This document shows positions 1 through 8,220 of a stretch of DNA of 64,000 nucleotides, in pieces. The notes beneath the pieces were generated by a model. It saw nothing but the letters and a program-made list of their open reading frames with translations. It made no database searches and had not been told where the DNA came from. The DNA is taken from the NCBI GenBank assembly GCA_002286855.1, contig NRSV01000075.1:1-64000 (forward strand), written 5' to 3'. Both the position numbers and the translations under genes were made by a program. The stretch's first letter is position 1, and each line of letters begins with the position of its first letter. The stretch is from Bipolaris cookei (lineage: Eukaryota; Ascomycota; Dothideomycetes; Pleosporales; Pleosporaceae).

Positions 1-84
1 CCCAATGCTCAAGTAGAAGCTAGCTCGATCCTGGTTCAACTAGACACAAGAAAGCTACACAAGAGTTGGATTTTTCCTCCCCCC
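1..84 (+). pseudogene. GNAT acetyltransferase fragment, mirrored copy
   Basis: Read in the frame starting at base 2, this piece gives short matches to the middle of the intact GNAT protein at 31514-32161, such as ARSWFN against ARHWFN and RVGFFL against RVGIFL, with two in-frame TAG stops. It is the palindrome partner of 4467-4550. Homology ends at the C/G-run hairpin that starts about base 80. It is a dead fragment and cannot be expressed as a protein. Confidence 0.65.
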
Positions 85-213
85 CCGCAAGCTTGCGGGG
101 GGGGGGGGGGGGGGGGTGAAAATTTTACTATAAATAAGCGCTTATGTATTCGTTGTTTACTCCATAGGTTCATCTAATAATGGGTAAACCACTGCCAAAT
201 CATACTGCTACTA

Positions 214-352
214 TTGTGGCTCTGGTGTAATAAATAACCGAAAGAATGCAAAATGTAAAAGCAGCCTATCATTTCTCTAACGAGATGTTTAAGAGCTCAC
301 CCACTTTACGCTTGAATAAGAGACTTATCACCTGAACTAGACCGGAGGCTCT
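214..352 (-). rRNA. rnl: Possible 3' end of the large-subunit rRNA, arm 1 copy
   Basis: This is the reverse complement of the segment at 4211-4350, where the reasoning is given. It is a short piece in antisense to the rest of the window. If the identification holds, it is only the last 140 or so nucleotides of rnl, so it is a fragment here. Confidence 0.25.
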
Positions 353-842
353 TTATATTGAAAATTTTTTGTGGAATTCATTTACAATTGCTGTTTGTTT
401 TTTTTTTGAAAAAAAACTATTTTATTAAAATGCCTCCTAGTGTTTTCTTTAAAACATTCATTCATCATAAGATATTAGTAAAAAAATAAAAAATAATTAA
501 ATAGAAGGATAGGTCTGATATGTATAATAATACATAAATTTAAAAACTTTTAATCTATCTACTTACTTCCCAGCAATTAAAAAAAAAGAACATGGCTATG
601 TTCTTTTTTTTTTACCCCAGTCTTCTTTTCTTCAGCTGAAGAAAAGAAGAAGGAGGCTGCTGCGCTGAGGGAAAAATTTAATTTACTTAAATACATTTAC
701 CTTTTTAACAGTATACTATATACATCTGCCATACACCTTAGAAAAATTTAAAACTCTATACACTATTTAAATGAAAACATCTTTTTTAGGTATGCTTTAT
801 TATAAAAACTAAAATAACCTATATTACAATCTATTAATATAT

Positions 843-914
843 GCCCAAGACAAGATTTGAACTTATAACCTAAACACCTTCAAAGTTTCGCTCTACCAAT
901 TGAGCTACCTGGGC
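843..914 (-). tRNA. trnF: tRNA-Phe (GAA)
   Basis: A complete 72-nt cloverleaf on the minus strand. The acceptor GCCCAGG pairs with CTTGGGC, the D stem GCTC with GAGC, the anticodon stem AAACT encloses loop TTGAAGG (anticodon GAA), and the T loop is TTCAAAT. It should charge phenylalanine and read UUY codons. The partner copy in arm 2 (3708-3771) has lost several bases, so this is the only intact Phe tRNA seen in the window. Confidence 0.92.
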
Positions 915-1387
915 TTTTTTTATCTTGCATTTTAAAGTTACTCCTATTTATTTACAGCTAATATACTCCATCTTTTTGTTTTTTTTTTTGAAAAAAAACT
1001 ATTTTTAAACACAGCTCCGCTCTTTTTATAATTACGAATAGTTCATTCACTAATATTTAAGAAATTGGCAGCTTGTACATTAGAATTAAAAAGTTTTTCC
1101 TTACCTGTAAACACCAGACTTACCTTTATTATCCTTTCAAATTTGTACCCTGTTATCTTCAATGTTATTATACATAAAGGAGTAACTTATAAAGCTTCAT
1201 TTACCAAATTTAGATTTGAATATAAAAAAGGGAAATAAACTGAAAAATAAATAAACTATAAAAATGTAACATAAGATCGACATAATATTTGAAATTCAAT
1301 ATAAAGTACAACCATTTTTTCAACATAATCTTTTGTATTATGACATAATAATGAGTGAATAATAATTTGATATTTAATTTTAACGTT

Positions 1388-1458
1388 GGAGATATTAGGA
1401 CTCGATCCTAAAATAACGATATGCAAAATCGCAGTTTTACCAATTAAACTATATCCCC
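1388..1458 (-). tRNA. trnA: tRNA-Ala (TGC), arm 1 copy
   Basis: A 71-nt cloverleaf. Acceptor GGGGATA pairs with TATCTCC with one G-T wobble. The anticodon loop is TTTGCAT (anticodon TGC, reading GCN). The T stem AGGAT/GTCCT-like arm is present. It is identical in structure to the arm 2 copy at 3187-3257 and sits 33 nt from tRNA-Glu. Confidence 0.92.
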
Positions 1459-1491
1459 TTAAGTTAATACATAAAAATAACTTATAAAGTA

Positions 1492-1563
1492 AGCCCAAGC
1501 GGGGATTGAACCCGCGCATTTAACAGTGAAAATGTTACGTCTTAACCACTTGACTATTGGGCC
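1492..1563 (-). tRNA. trnE: tRNA-Glu (TTC), arm 1 copy
   Basis: A 72-nt cloverleaf. Acceptor GGCCCAA pairs with TTGGGCT. Anticodon stem TAACA/TGTTA closes loop TTTTCAC, giving anticodon TTC for GAR codons. The T arm CGGGG-loop-CCCCG is strong. The same gene is present in arm 2 at 3082-3153. Confidence 0.93.
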
Positions 1564-1759
1564 TTAGATTTTATATAAATGCTTAAAAACGCAAAATATA
1601 AAAGTAAAAAAAAGTATTTAAATACCATGTAAAAGGGACAATATTGTTAATTTAGGTTTATACTTTACATCTTTAAGAATAAAATTATAAGTAAAAAATT
1701 TTAGGTAAGCCTGCTTCGCTGGTTTACCTCAGCGCAGCAGCCTCCTTCTTCTTTCTTAT

Positions 1760-1895
1760 TTTTTTCTAGGCCCCCTCTCTCTGAGAGAGGGGGTCCAAAC
1801 AGCCCCGAGGGGGCTGACCCTTTTCTCCCAGGAAGACCCCCGATGGGGCTCATCCTGGCAGGGATAGTAATTTCATCTAAATTACGTCGAAAAAA
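1760..1895. repeat. GC-rich hairpin cluster, family A
   Basis: It contains the CTCTCTCT/AGAGAGAG hairpin (GGCCCCCTCTCTCT then AGAGAGGGGGTCC) followed by a segment with GGGGCTGACCC, TTTTCTCC and GATGGGGCTCAT, ending at the phrase AATTACGTCGAAAAAA. The same module or parts of it recur near 2790-2890, 6057-6085, 7010-7160, 8749-8777, 9701-9850, 33435-33540 (inverted), 42755-42815 (inverted), 46075-46145 and 56685-56783. This dispersal inside spacers and introns is typical of fungal mitochondrial GC-cluster elements, which have no coding capacity. Confidence 0.75.
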
Positions 1896-2017
1896 AAACG
1901 AAAAGAAGACGCCGAGGAACTTTTTTTAATATATCATGATATATTAAAAAAAGTAAGACGGTAAGCCTAGTTATAAAATATACCAATACTACCCCGAGGA
2001 TCGGGGATGTCCCCAGC

Positions 2018-2053
2018 TCCCCCCCCCCCCGCAAGCTTGCGGGGGGGGGGGGA
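2018..2053. repeat. C-run / AAGCTT / G-run palindrome, family B
   Basis: A C-run, GCAAGCTTGC, then a G-run form a perfect palindrome. Related copies occur at about 79-116, 2634-2662, 4446-4473, 8322-8357 and 11013-11048; the last two have a weakened centre. The mononucleotide lengths differ between otherwise equal copies and may be sequencing uncertain. No coding role is apparent. Confidence 0.75.
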
Positions 2054-3081
2054 GCGGGGAGGGATCTTGTTATTATAATTACCCGGAAAAGAATGGTTTT
2101 TACTTTCCCCAAATAGGATTGCTAAGGATCCCGTAGGTATAGTGTACCTCTGTTTTACAAGACTTGTCTTTCCATAAAACAGAAGATTCATACCTCTTTC
2201 TGACCGTACAGCCGCATAAGATAAACAGATGTGTACGGACAAAGTCATATAACAAAACAAACCATAATCTTTGGATTTAAAGGTGTTTAACATCTACTAA
2301 CCCACGAATCGCTATGTGTTTCGTTTTTTGTTTTCTCCTCGTTGGTGTTGGGAAAAAACGAAACACATAGCGTACCTTGTGGGTTAGTAGATGTTGAACT
2401 CCTTTAAATCCAAACTTTATTTTGCTTTCTTATATGATTCTTGTCCGTAATCCTCTTTGTTTATCTTATGCGGTTGTACGGTCTAGAAAGAGGTATGAAT
2501 CTACTCTGTTTTAGGAAAGACAAGTCTTGTAAAAGCAGAGGTACACTATACCTACGGGATACCTTAGAATCCTTTTGGGGATAGTAAAAACCATTCTTTC
2601 CCGTGTAATTATAATACTAGTTTTTTTTCCATCCCTTCCGCAAGCTTGCGGGGGGGGGGGGGGCTGGGGACATCCCCGATCCTCGGGGTAGTATTGGTAT
2701 ATTTTATAACTAGGCTTACCGTCTTACTTTTTTTAATATATCATGTTAAAATTTCGGCGTTTTTTTTTTTTCGAGTAATTTGATAAATTACTATCCCTAC
2801 AGATGAGCCCATTTCTTCCTTGGAGAAAAGGGTCAGCCCCTCGGGCTGTTTGGACCCCCTCTCTCTAAGAGAGAGAGGGGGGCCTAGAAAAAAAAATAGA
2901 AAGAAGAAGGAGTCTGCTGCGCTGAGGGAAACCACGAAGCAGGCTTACCTAAAATTTTTCTAATTTTATTCTTAAAGATGTAAGTATTAAACATAAATTA
3001 ACAATATTGTCACTTTTACATGGTATTTAAATACTTTTTTTTACTTTTATATTTTGCGTTTTTAATTTATATAAAATCTAA

Positions 3082-3153
3082 GGCCCAATAGTCAAGTGGT
3101 TAAGACGTAACATTTTCACTGTTAAATGCGCGGGTTCAATCCCCGCTTGGGCT
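3082..3153 (+). tRNA. trnE: tRNA-Glu (TTC), arm 2 copy
   Basis: Same 72-nt cloverleaf as the minus-strand copy at 1492-1563: acceptor GGCCCAA/TTGGGCT, anticodon loop TTTTCAC. It reads GAA and GAG. This copy is in the same orientation as the protein genes of the window. Confidence 0.94.
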
Positions 3154-3186
3154 TACTTTATAAGTTATTTTTATGTATTAACTTAA

Positions 3187-3257
3187 GGGGATATAGTTTA
3201 ATTGGTAAAACTGCGATTTTGCATATCGTTATTTTAGGATCGAGTCCTAATATCTCC
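3187..3257 (+). tRNA. trnA: tRNA-Ala (TGC), arm 2 copy
   Basis: A 71-nt cloverleaf with acceptor GGGGATA/TATCTCC, D arm GTTT-AAAC and anticodon loop TTTGCAT. It lies 33 nt downstream of tRNA-Glu and is likely to be on the same transcript. Confidence 0.93.
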
Positions 3258-3707
3258 AACGTTAAAATTAAATATCAAATTATTATTCACTCATTATTAT
3301 GTCATAATACAAAAGATTATGTTGAAAAAATGGTTGTACTTTATATTGAATTTCAAATATTATGTCGATCTTATGTTACATTTTATAGTTTATTTATTTT
3401 TCAGTTTATTTCCCTTTTTATATTCAAATCTAAATTTGGTAAATGAAGCTTTATAAGTTACTCCTTTATGTATAATAACATTGAAGATAACAGGGTACAA
3501 ATTTGAAAGGATAATAAAGGTAAGTCTGGTGTTTACAGGTGAGGAAAAACTTTTTAATTCTAATGTACAAGCTGCAAATTTCTTAAATATTAGTGAATGA
3601 ACTATTCGTAATTAAAAAAGAGAGCTGTGTTTAAAAATAGTTTTTTTCAAAAAAAAAAAACAAATAGGCTGTAAATAATAGAGTAACTTTAAAATGCAAA
3701 AAAAAAA

Positions 3708-3771
3708 GACCAGGTACTCAATTGGTAGAGCGAAACTGAAGTGTTTAGGTTAAAGTTCAACTTGTCTTGGC
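3708..3771 (+). pseudogene. Decayed tRNA-Phe copy
   Basis: Compared with the intact gene at 843-914, this copy is 8 nt shorter. The start reads GACCAGG instead of GCCCAGG, the D stem has lost its G, the anticodon arm reads AAACTGAAGTG so that the GAA loop is shortened, and a base is missing from the T arm. It cannot fold as a standard tRNA. The two arms are therefore decaying unequally, or one arm was read with errors. Confidence 0.8.
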
Positions 3772-4210
3772 ATATATTTAGATTTAATATAGATTATTTT
3801 ATAATAAAGCATACCTAAAAAGATATTTTCATTTAAATAGTTATAAGTTTTAAATTTTTCTAAGTGTAGCAGACTATATAGTATACTTAAAAAGGTAATG
3901 TATTAAGAATTACATTTTTCTCAGCGGAGCAGCCTCTTCTCTTTTTTCAGCTGAAGAAAAGAAGACTGGGGTAAAAAAAAAGACATACCTGTTTTTTTTT
4001 AATTGCTGGAAGTAAGAGATAGATTAAAGTTTTTAACATTTATTATTATACATATCAGACCTATCTTCTATTAATATTTTTTATTTTTTACTAATATCTT
4101 ATGATGAATGAATGTTTTAAAGAAAACACTAGGAGGCATTTAAAAAGTTTTTTTTCAAAAAAAAAACAAACAGCAATTGTAAATGAATTCCACAAAAAAT
4201 TTTCAATATA

Positions 4211-4350
4211 AAGAGCCTCCGGTCTAGTTCAGGTGATAAGTCTCTTATTCAAGCGTAAAGTGGGTGAGCTCTTAAACATCTCGTTAGAGAAATGATAGGC
4301 TGCTTTTACATTTTGCATTCTTTCGGTTATTTATTACACCAGAGCCACAA
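4211..4350 (+). rRNA. rnl: Possible 3' end of the large-subunit rRNA, arm 2 copy
   Basis: The order of short phrases GATAAGT, AAGCGTAAA, GGTGAGCTCTT, GTTAGAG and AATGATAGGC follows the order seen at the 3' end of 23S-type rRNA (GATAAGT..AAGCACGAAA..GATGAGTTCTC..GTTGATAGGC). That is the only basis. The rest of the rRNA is not upstream, because the arm continues as AT spacer with tRNAs. So this is either a duplicated terminal piece or a chance resemblance. Confidence 0.3.
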
Positions 4351-4457
4351 TAGTAGCAGTATGATTTGGCAGTGGTTTACCCATTATTAGATGAACCTAT
4401 GGAGTAAACAACGAATACATAAGCGCTTATTATAGTAAAATTTTCACCCCCCCCGCA

Positions 4458-4732
4458 AGCTTGCGGGGGGGGAGGAAAAATCCAACTCTTGTGTAGCTTT
4501 CTTGTGTCTAGTTGAACCAGGATCGAGCTAGCTTCTACTTGAGCATTGGGCCCAGACCAACTTTAGTCATTGTTTCTTCTTGGCTCAATATCGTGTGATA
4601 TGCTGGAAAATCCGAGTCGAGGAGAGCTCGAAAGATGAGACGTTCGGAAGAAAACGGGTCGAGATTTTGGTGGACAGGTTCGGTAGTCCAGACTTTAACA
4701 GGGGAATGGGTCGAGGGTACAGTAGTAGCCAT
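4458..4732 (-). pseudogene. GNAT acetyltransferase pseudogene 1
   Basis: Read from 4732 on the minus strand, the start (MATTVPST...) and the segment FSSERLIFRALLDSDFPAYH align with the intact GNAT protein at 31514-32161. After the GLGPM position the frame meets TAG stops inside the palindrome arm (near 4535 and 4500), while similarity continues as ARSWFN and RVGFFL. It ends at the C/G-run hairpin about 4470. It therefore lacks the acetyl-CoA-binding half. The outer part of the gene lies outside the palindrome and the inner part inside it, so the palindrome edge cuts through the gene. It uses TGG for Trp and has higher GC than the mitochondrial genes, pointing to a nuclear origin (inference). 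Confidence 0.75.
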
Positions 4733-5560
4733 TGTGGTGTGGATGATGTGAGAGTGGTGTGGTATGGTAAGTGGAAGGGTGGTTTGGCGAAGTGTGTTGA
4801 TAAAGCGGTTGGCGAAAGGATGGTTGGTGGACGGTAGGTTTGGTATGCGATGCCTTGGTGGGGTGGTGAAAACGAAATAGTCGGGAGAAAAGGGTGGTAC
4901 TTATACTTTAAAACGCCAAAAAGGCGACGGCAGTTTTTAGCTGTGCCAAGCAGGCAACCATATTATTTTTAGCTATGCCAAAAAGGCAACTATGCTATTT
5001 TTAGCTATGCCAAAAAGGCAACCATGCTGCAAATTAGACTAGGCATCCAATCATTGAACCGAGTAGAAGTCATATTAGCATTATTGCATCAAGATCATAA
5101 CTCTACACCTTATCTCTTTCATACTTTAACTTTGCCAATTATGTCTTCTGTATACCGTTACTCTCTGCGGGAAGAAGATAAACCTTTCGTGCTCATTCGA
5201 TCAAATTTACCTTTGGGTATAAGGTATATCTGTACAGTAAAAGGGGGGGAACATTTGGCTCATTGTACGAGGGAACAAAAATAGCTTTATCAGATACCAC
5301 TTAGCTTGGGGACTTCGTTGTTCCAGATTCTGATGGGGAATCCATTGGTAAGCTTATATTCATACCTACACCTTATACTACCTCCATTCTACACTTGTTT
5401 ACTATAGGTTTTCAGGAACAATCGTACAGAAACACCTCCTACGTTATTATACTTGTTCAGCCACATACAAACCAACTATATAATCTTTCGATTAAGCACG
5501 ATGCGACAAACAAGTGTATAAGGCGAACACCGTTAAACTTGAACACATAAGGGTTACTCT
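4733..5560. other. Nuclear-looking flank of GNAT pseudogene 1
   Basis: This segment is GC-richer than the surroundings and resembles the upstream regions of the other two GNAT copies. At 4908-5030 there are repeated units of the type GCCAAAAAGGCAAC / GCCAAGCAGGCAAC; matching units lie at 29940-29995 and 32262-32345. A shared phrase with GGCATCCAATCATTGAA and GTAGAAGT follows. The repeats sit upstream of the GNAT start codons and may be promoter elements of the former nuclear genes (inference). Small open frames here (for example 4580-4837 and 5024-5284) have no recognisable product. Confidence 0.6.
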
Positions 5561-5929
5561 TATTTTTACAAAAAGGGTAAATATATTTATACGGTTATTT
5601 ATAATTTTTATCTTTTATATATAAATACATAGTAATGTATTTGATATGTTTGTTATAAATTAAATGTACTAATTTTTTAATTAAATGCATTAAAAATAAA
5701 ATGTTTAGGCTATAAGTTCAAATCTTATATAAAGCATATTATTTAAACAATAGTATTTAGTTTATTATAAGAAGATAAATTAAAAATGATATACAACTTA
5801 ATAATTATTTATTTAATAGTTATGTTTAATGAAAATACAATTTAATTTAGGTTATTTAAGGTGTATTTAGTTATTTTAAAATCTATTATACATTTAAGGT
5901 GAATTAACTTATTTTAAGTTGTGTTTATA
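5561..5929. other. AT-rich spacer with a 39-bp tandem repeat
   Basis: Typical low-GC mitochondrial spacer begins here, after the nuclear-looking DNA. From about 5888 two full units and one partial unit of a roughly 39-bp sequence (ACATTTAAGGTGAATTA..TTAAGTTGTG) follow each other to about 5990. The left edge of the large duplication falls inside this array. A T-arm-like hairpin at 5714-5730 (ATAAG-TTCAAAT-CTTAT) has no convincing acceptor or anticodon arm. Confidence 0.6.
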
Positions 5930-6100
5930 CATTTAAGGTGAATTAGCTTATTTTAAGTTGTGTTTATACATTTAAGTTGTGTTTGTATTGCTTATACAAT
6001 ATTTGTAAATATTAAGGTTTATTTACACAGTATCCTAAAATAAATTTATTTTTTAGGCCCCCCTCTCTCTCAGAGAGAGGGGGTCCAAACAGCACTAAAA

Positions 6101-6182
6101 ATGGGTATGCTGAAATTGGTAGACAGGTCCCGCTTAGGACGGGGTGAAATTAATTCATATAAGTTCGAGTCTTATTACCCAT
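6101..6182 (+). tRNA. trnL: tRNA-Leu (TAG), copy 1
   Basis: Acceptor ATGGGTA pairs perfectly with TACCCAT. Anticodon stem TCCCG/CGGGG closes loop CTTAGGA (anticodon TAG, reading CUN). A long variable arm (TGAA...TTCA) is present, as expected for tRNA-Leu. The T arm is ATAAG-TTCGAGT-CTTAT. Confidence 0.93.
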
Positions 6183-6257
6183 ATATATTATAGTAACGTA
6201 TTATTCTATAAAGTTTACATATTTTAATTTATTTTTTTATATGTTGATCATTATTAA

Positions 6258-6328
6258 TATGTAGTAGACTAATGGTAAGTCATAAATTTTTGGTATTTAC
6301 TTATGGGTGTTCGAATCACCCCTACATA
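6258..6328 (+). tRNA. trnQ: tRNA-Gln (TTG), copy 1
   Basis: Acceptor TATGTAG/CTACATA pairs over seven bases. Anticodon stem TAAAT/ATTTA closes loop TTTTGGT (anticodon TTG for CAR). T arm GGGTG-TTCGAAT-CACCC. It is followed after 5 nt by tRNA-His. Confidence 0.93.
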
Positions 6329-6333
6329 AAAAA

Positions 6334-6407
6334 GGTGGATATAGTTCAATTGGCAGAACAACTGTATGTGGCACAGTAAGTTCCCTGTTCGATTCAGGGT
6401 ATCCTCC
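6334..6407 (+). tRNA. trnH: tRNA-His (GTG), copy 1
   Basis: The acceptor has eight pairs, GGTGGATA/TATCCTCC with one T-T mismatch, including the extra G at position -1 that is characteristic of tRNA-His. Anticodon stem ACTGT/ACAGT closes loop ATGTGGC (anticodon GTG). T arm CCCTG-TTCGATT-CAGGG. Confidence 0.93.
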
Positions 6408-6583
6408 CAGTATTTTATATATAGGGTTGTTATTTAATGTGCTATATATGTTTATATGTGTTTATATACGTTTATACACGTTTATAAACTAATATTGTTT
6501 ACCTATTACATGTGATATAAAATATACTTATACCAACATAGTTTAGATAGGGAATATATTTGTTGTATATTATACAATAATAA

Positions 6584-6654
6584 GCCAGGATAGTTCAATC
6601 GGTAGAACATTAATTTCATGCATTAATAGTGGGAATTCAAATTTCTCTCCTGGC
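6584..6654 (+). tRNA. trnM: tRNA-Met (CAT), copy 1
   Basis: Acceptor GCCAGGA/TCCTGGC is perfect. D stem GTTC/GAAC. Anticodon stem TTAAT/ATTAA closes loop TTCATGC (anticodon CAT). The sequence does not decide between initiator and elongator; the perfect acceptor top pair G-C argues for an elongator or for a CAU tRNA with modified C. Confidence 0.88.
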
Positions 6655-6728
6655 TCGCATAAATTACTTTATTTTGTGTTATCTTCTTTAAAAGAAGATA
6701 CATTTCTTTTAATCATTTTTTTTTACAA

Positions 6729-6840
6729 TTAACTTGTTATAAAATGTAACCATGTTACAATATAGTATAATTAATACCAGCTTATGTAAAATAGCATTAC
6801 ACAAATGTAAGAGCAATTAGGGGACTCACAACAAAACCCT
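6729..6840 (+). ncRNA. Structured intergenic element E1, copy 1
   Basis: This is a member of a family with copies at 9420, 21503, 42843 and 46217. It starts with TTAACTTGTTAT, has an inner hairpin GTAAC-CAT-GTTAC, then TAGTATAA, CCAG, and ends with AGCAATTAGGGG...CCC. It is the most divergent member: the CTGG strand of the second stem is absent and the outer stem has one G-T pair and one mismatch. No function is known to me. It lies between tRNA-Met and atp6. Confidence 0.5.
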
Positions 6841-6879
6841 CTTCGCTGCAAGCTAGTCTAGGGAGTACCCTATCACATA

Positions 6880-7170
6880 TCATATTGGCTTTTGTCATTT
6901 TGGGATGCTGGGTTATTTTTTCCCAGCAAAGCAGACCCAGTCTTCTTTTCTTCAGCTTCGCGGCCCCCAGCTACTTGTAGCTGGAGGGCTAAAAGAAGAC
7001 TGGAGGGCTAATTTTTTTCTAGCCCTTGTTTTTTTTTTTCTAGTTATGAAATAACGTCGAAAAAAAAAAAACTAGGGGCTGACCCTTTTCTCCGGGAAGA
7101 TCCCCGATGGGGCTCATCCCGCAGGGATAGTAATTTCATCTAAATTACGTCGAAAAAAAAAAACAAACGA
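6880..7170. repeat. GC hairpin clusters upstream of atp6, copy 1
   Basis: At 6945-7012 the inverted pair CAGTCTTCTTTT / AAAAGAAGACTG encloses CCCCCAGCTAC-TTGTAGCTGG. A similar hairpin stands at 42673-42745 in the other orientation, and pieces occur at 618-650, 3935-3972 and 26770-26810. It is followed at 7010-7160 by the family A module with two AACGTCGAAAAAA / AATTACGTCGAAAAAA phrases. The stretch holds no gene. Confidence 0.7.
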
Positions 7171-7279
7171 AATAACTAAAAAAAATAAGGGACTAAAAGA
7201 AACCCTTAGAAACCCTATACACTACGTAAACAATTAAATATCATCTTACGTAATACTTTGTTAATTAAATTATGTTATT

Positions 7280-7486
7280 ATGATTAAAGAAAAGGAGATG
7301 AACGTGAATTATCTACTATTAAGTTTACCCCTTGTCACAATACATAACCAAATTGATGTACAAACTTCTGCTATGGTATTTGATACTAATCGTTCCATAT
7401 ATAGTGGAATTTGCCCGCATTCTAAACTCACTTTTGGATGGATGTTAGTTGAATACACACGGATATATAAACTTAGAATGGACTAA
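7280..7486 (+). CDS. Unidentified small ORF, 68 aa, copy 1
   Basis: An ATG-started frame of 68 codons preceded by AAAGAAAAGGAG-like purines. The protein is neutral and lacks a clear membrane segment; it contains no motif I recognise. It does not look like ATP8, which would start MPQL and have one membrane helix. It exists in two identical copies only because of the large duplication, so conservation cannot be judged. It may be spurious. Confidence 0.25.
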   Translation: MIKEKEMNVNYLLLSLPLVTIHNQIDVQTSAMVFDTNRSIYSGICPHSKLTFGWMLVEYTRIYKLRMD

Positions 7487-8220
7487 TTCTAAAAAAAGCA
7501 TAAAAAACTTTTGTTTTTAAACTTGTGATACAAATGTAATTCATCTTAATTTTATTATACTTAATATTTTTAGGAGAATAGTAGGGAAGTCCAGTGATTT
7601 AAATATAGCTTTTTTAAAAAGTGAGGTAAAAGCTTGGGTAATTCACAGAAACTAAAAAAATAAAAACTTTTAGTTTTTTATTATAACTATGAAATAAAAA
7701 GCCTTAATTAATCTTTATTTTAGTTAAATATTACGTACATGACCCGGCTTACTTGTATCCAAGTAATATATCTTATTTTGTCTTAATAAAAAGATATATT
7801 CAAAAACCTTATGTTACTAGTTCTAACAGATATTATAGCAAATATAACATATCAGGAGCGTAAAACAGTAGGATATTGTACAAACAATACTTTTAAAGTA
7901 TATTTTATGTCAGCCCAAAAATTTTTATCATAGTTTAATTGTGTTATGAATTTAGACATAATTGGTAAAAGGTTGATTTTTAGATATATTTGGTATAAAG
8001 TATTTTTCAATTTATTTTTCTTTATGGCAATCTTATATAATAATTAATAACTTGTTCTCAGTTTTCGATATATATTATAGTATTATTATTTTAATATAGC
8101 TCAAATATATACGATTTAGAAATTAATACTAATACACATTAAATTGAATACAACTTTATTTTTTTATTAAAACACTTTTTTTTTAGTTACCTTATTCATA
8201 TAGTACATTGTATTTATAAA
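7487..8220. other. AT-rich spacer before the Pro-like tRNA, copy 1
   Basis: No protein gene is visible under code 4. The only feature of note is the compact segment at 7575-7670 described separately. The remainder is low-complexity AT sequence with short T and A runs. Confidence 0.5.
7575..7670 (+). ncRNA. Compact RNase P RNA-like segment, copy 1 (tentative)
   Basis: GGGAAGTCCAGTGA at 7584 and TTCACAGAAACT at 7641 resemble the two halves of the universally conserved P4 region of RNase P RNA (GGAAAGTCC.. and ACAGAAA..). AGTGA can pair with TTCAC, and inside lies a second helix AGCTTTT/AAAAGCT. RNase P RNA genes are known in some fungal mitochondrial genomes and can be strongly reduced. The spacing between the two halves is only about 50 nt, which is shorter than known cases, so the call is weak. 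Confidence 0.22.

Larger units (their letters stand above)
1..2329. repeat. Inverted repeat arm 1 of a 4.55-kb near-palindrome
   Basis: This arm reads as the reverse complement of 2353-4550. The turn-round is visible at 2310-2329 against 2353-2372, around a 23-nt loop. The outer end coincides with base 1, and the same bases end arm 2 at 4550. The arms are not identical: they differ by substitutions, homopolymer lengths and short indels, so arm 1 is about 130 nt longer. On the minus strand arm 1 carries tRNA-Glu, tRNA-Ala, tRNA-Phe and the rnl-like piece. The stretches 360-840, 915-1387 and 1564-2330 hold only AT-rich spacer and GC hairpins; I see no gene in them. It may be a genuine terminal structure or a fold-back assembly artefact. 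Confidence 0.9.
2353..4550. repeat. Inverted repeat arm 2 of the palindrome
   Basis: Reverse complement of 1-2329 with scattered differences. It joins directly to the rest of the contig at 4551. On the + strand it carries tRNA-Glu, tRNA-Ala, a decayed tRNA-Phe and the rnl-like segment. The stretches 2373-3081, 3258-3707 and 3772-4210 contain GC hairpins and AT spacer only. A short open frame across the tRNAs (3126-3446, with a minus-strand mirror at 1256-1519) is not a gene because it runs through both tRNAs. Confidence 0.9.

Noticed and set aside
1256..1519. Open frame on the minus strand and its mirror at 3126-3446
   Set aside because: It runs through tRNA-Glu and tRNA-Ala and exists only because the two palindrome arms are alike.
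1882..2293. Overlapping minus-strand frames with proline runs
   Set aside because: The proline runs are translations of the C/G-run hairpin; no gene-like composition.
2310..2372. Loop of the palindrome as replication origin
   Set aside because: A hairpin alone is no evidence for an origin; no origin-specific motif is visible.
4211..4350. Complete large-subunit rRNA in the palindrome
   Set aside because: Only phrases of the 3' end are recognisable; the peptidyl-transferase region is absent from the arm.
4580..4837. Plus-strand frame opposite GNAT pseudogene 1 and similar antisense frames near 29.2-29.9 kb and 31.6-32.1 kb
   Set aside because: They are shadows of the minus-strand acetyltransferase copies.
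5024..5284. 86-codon frame in the nuclear-looking flank
   Set aside because: It begins inside the GCCAAG-type repeats and has no recognisable domain or conserved partner near the other GNAT copies.
6307..6492. Open frame repeated at 8998
   Set aside because: It overlaps tRNA-Gln and tRNA-His.
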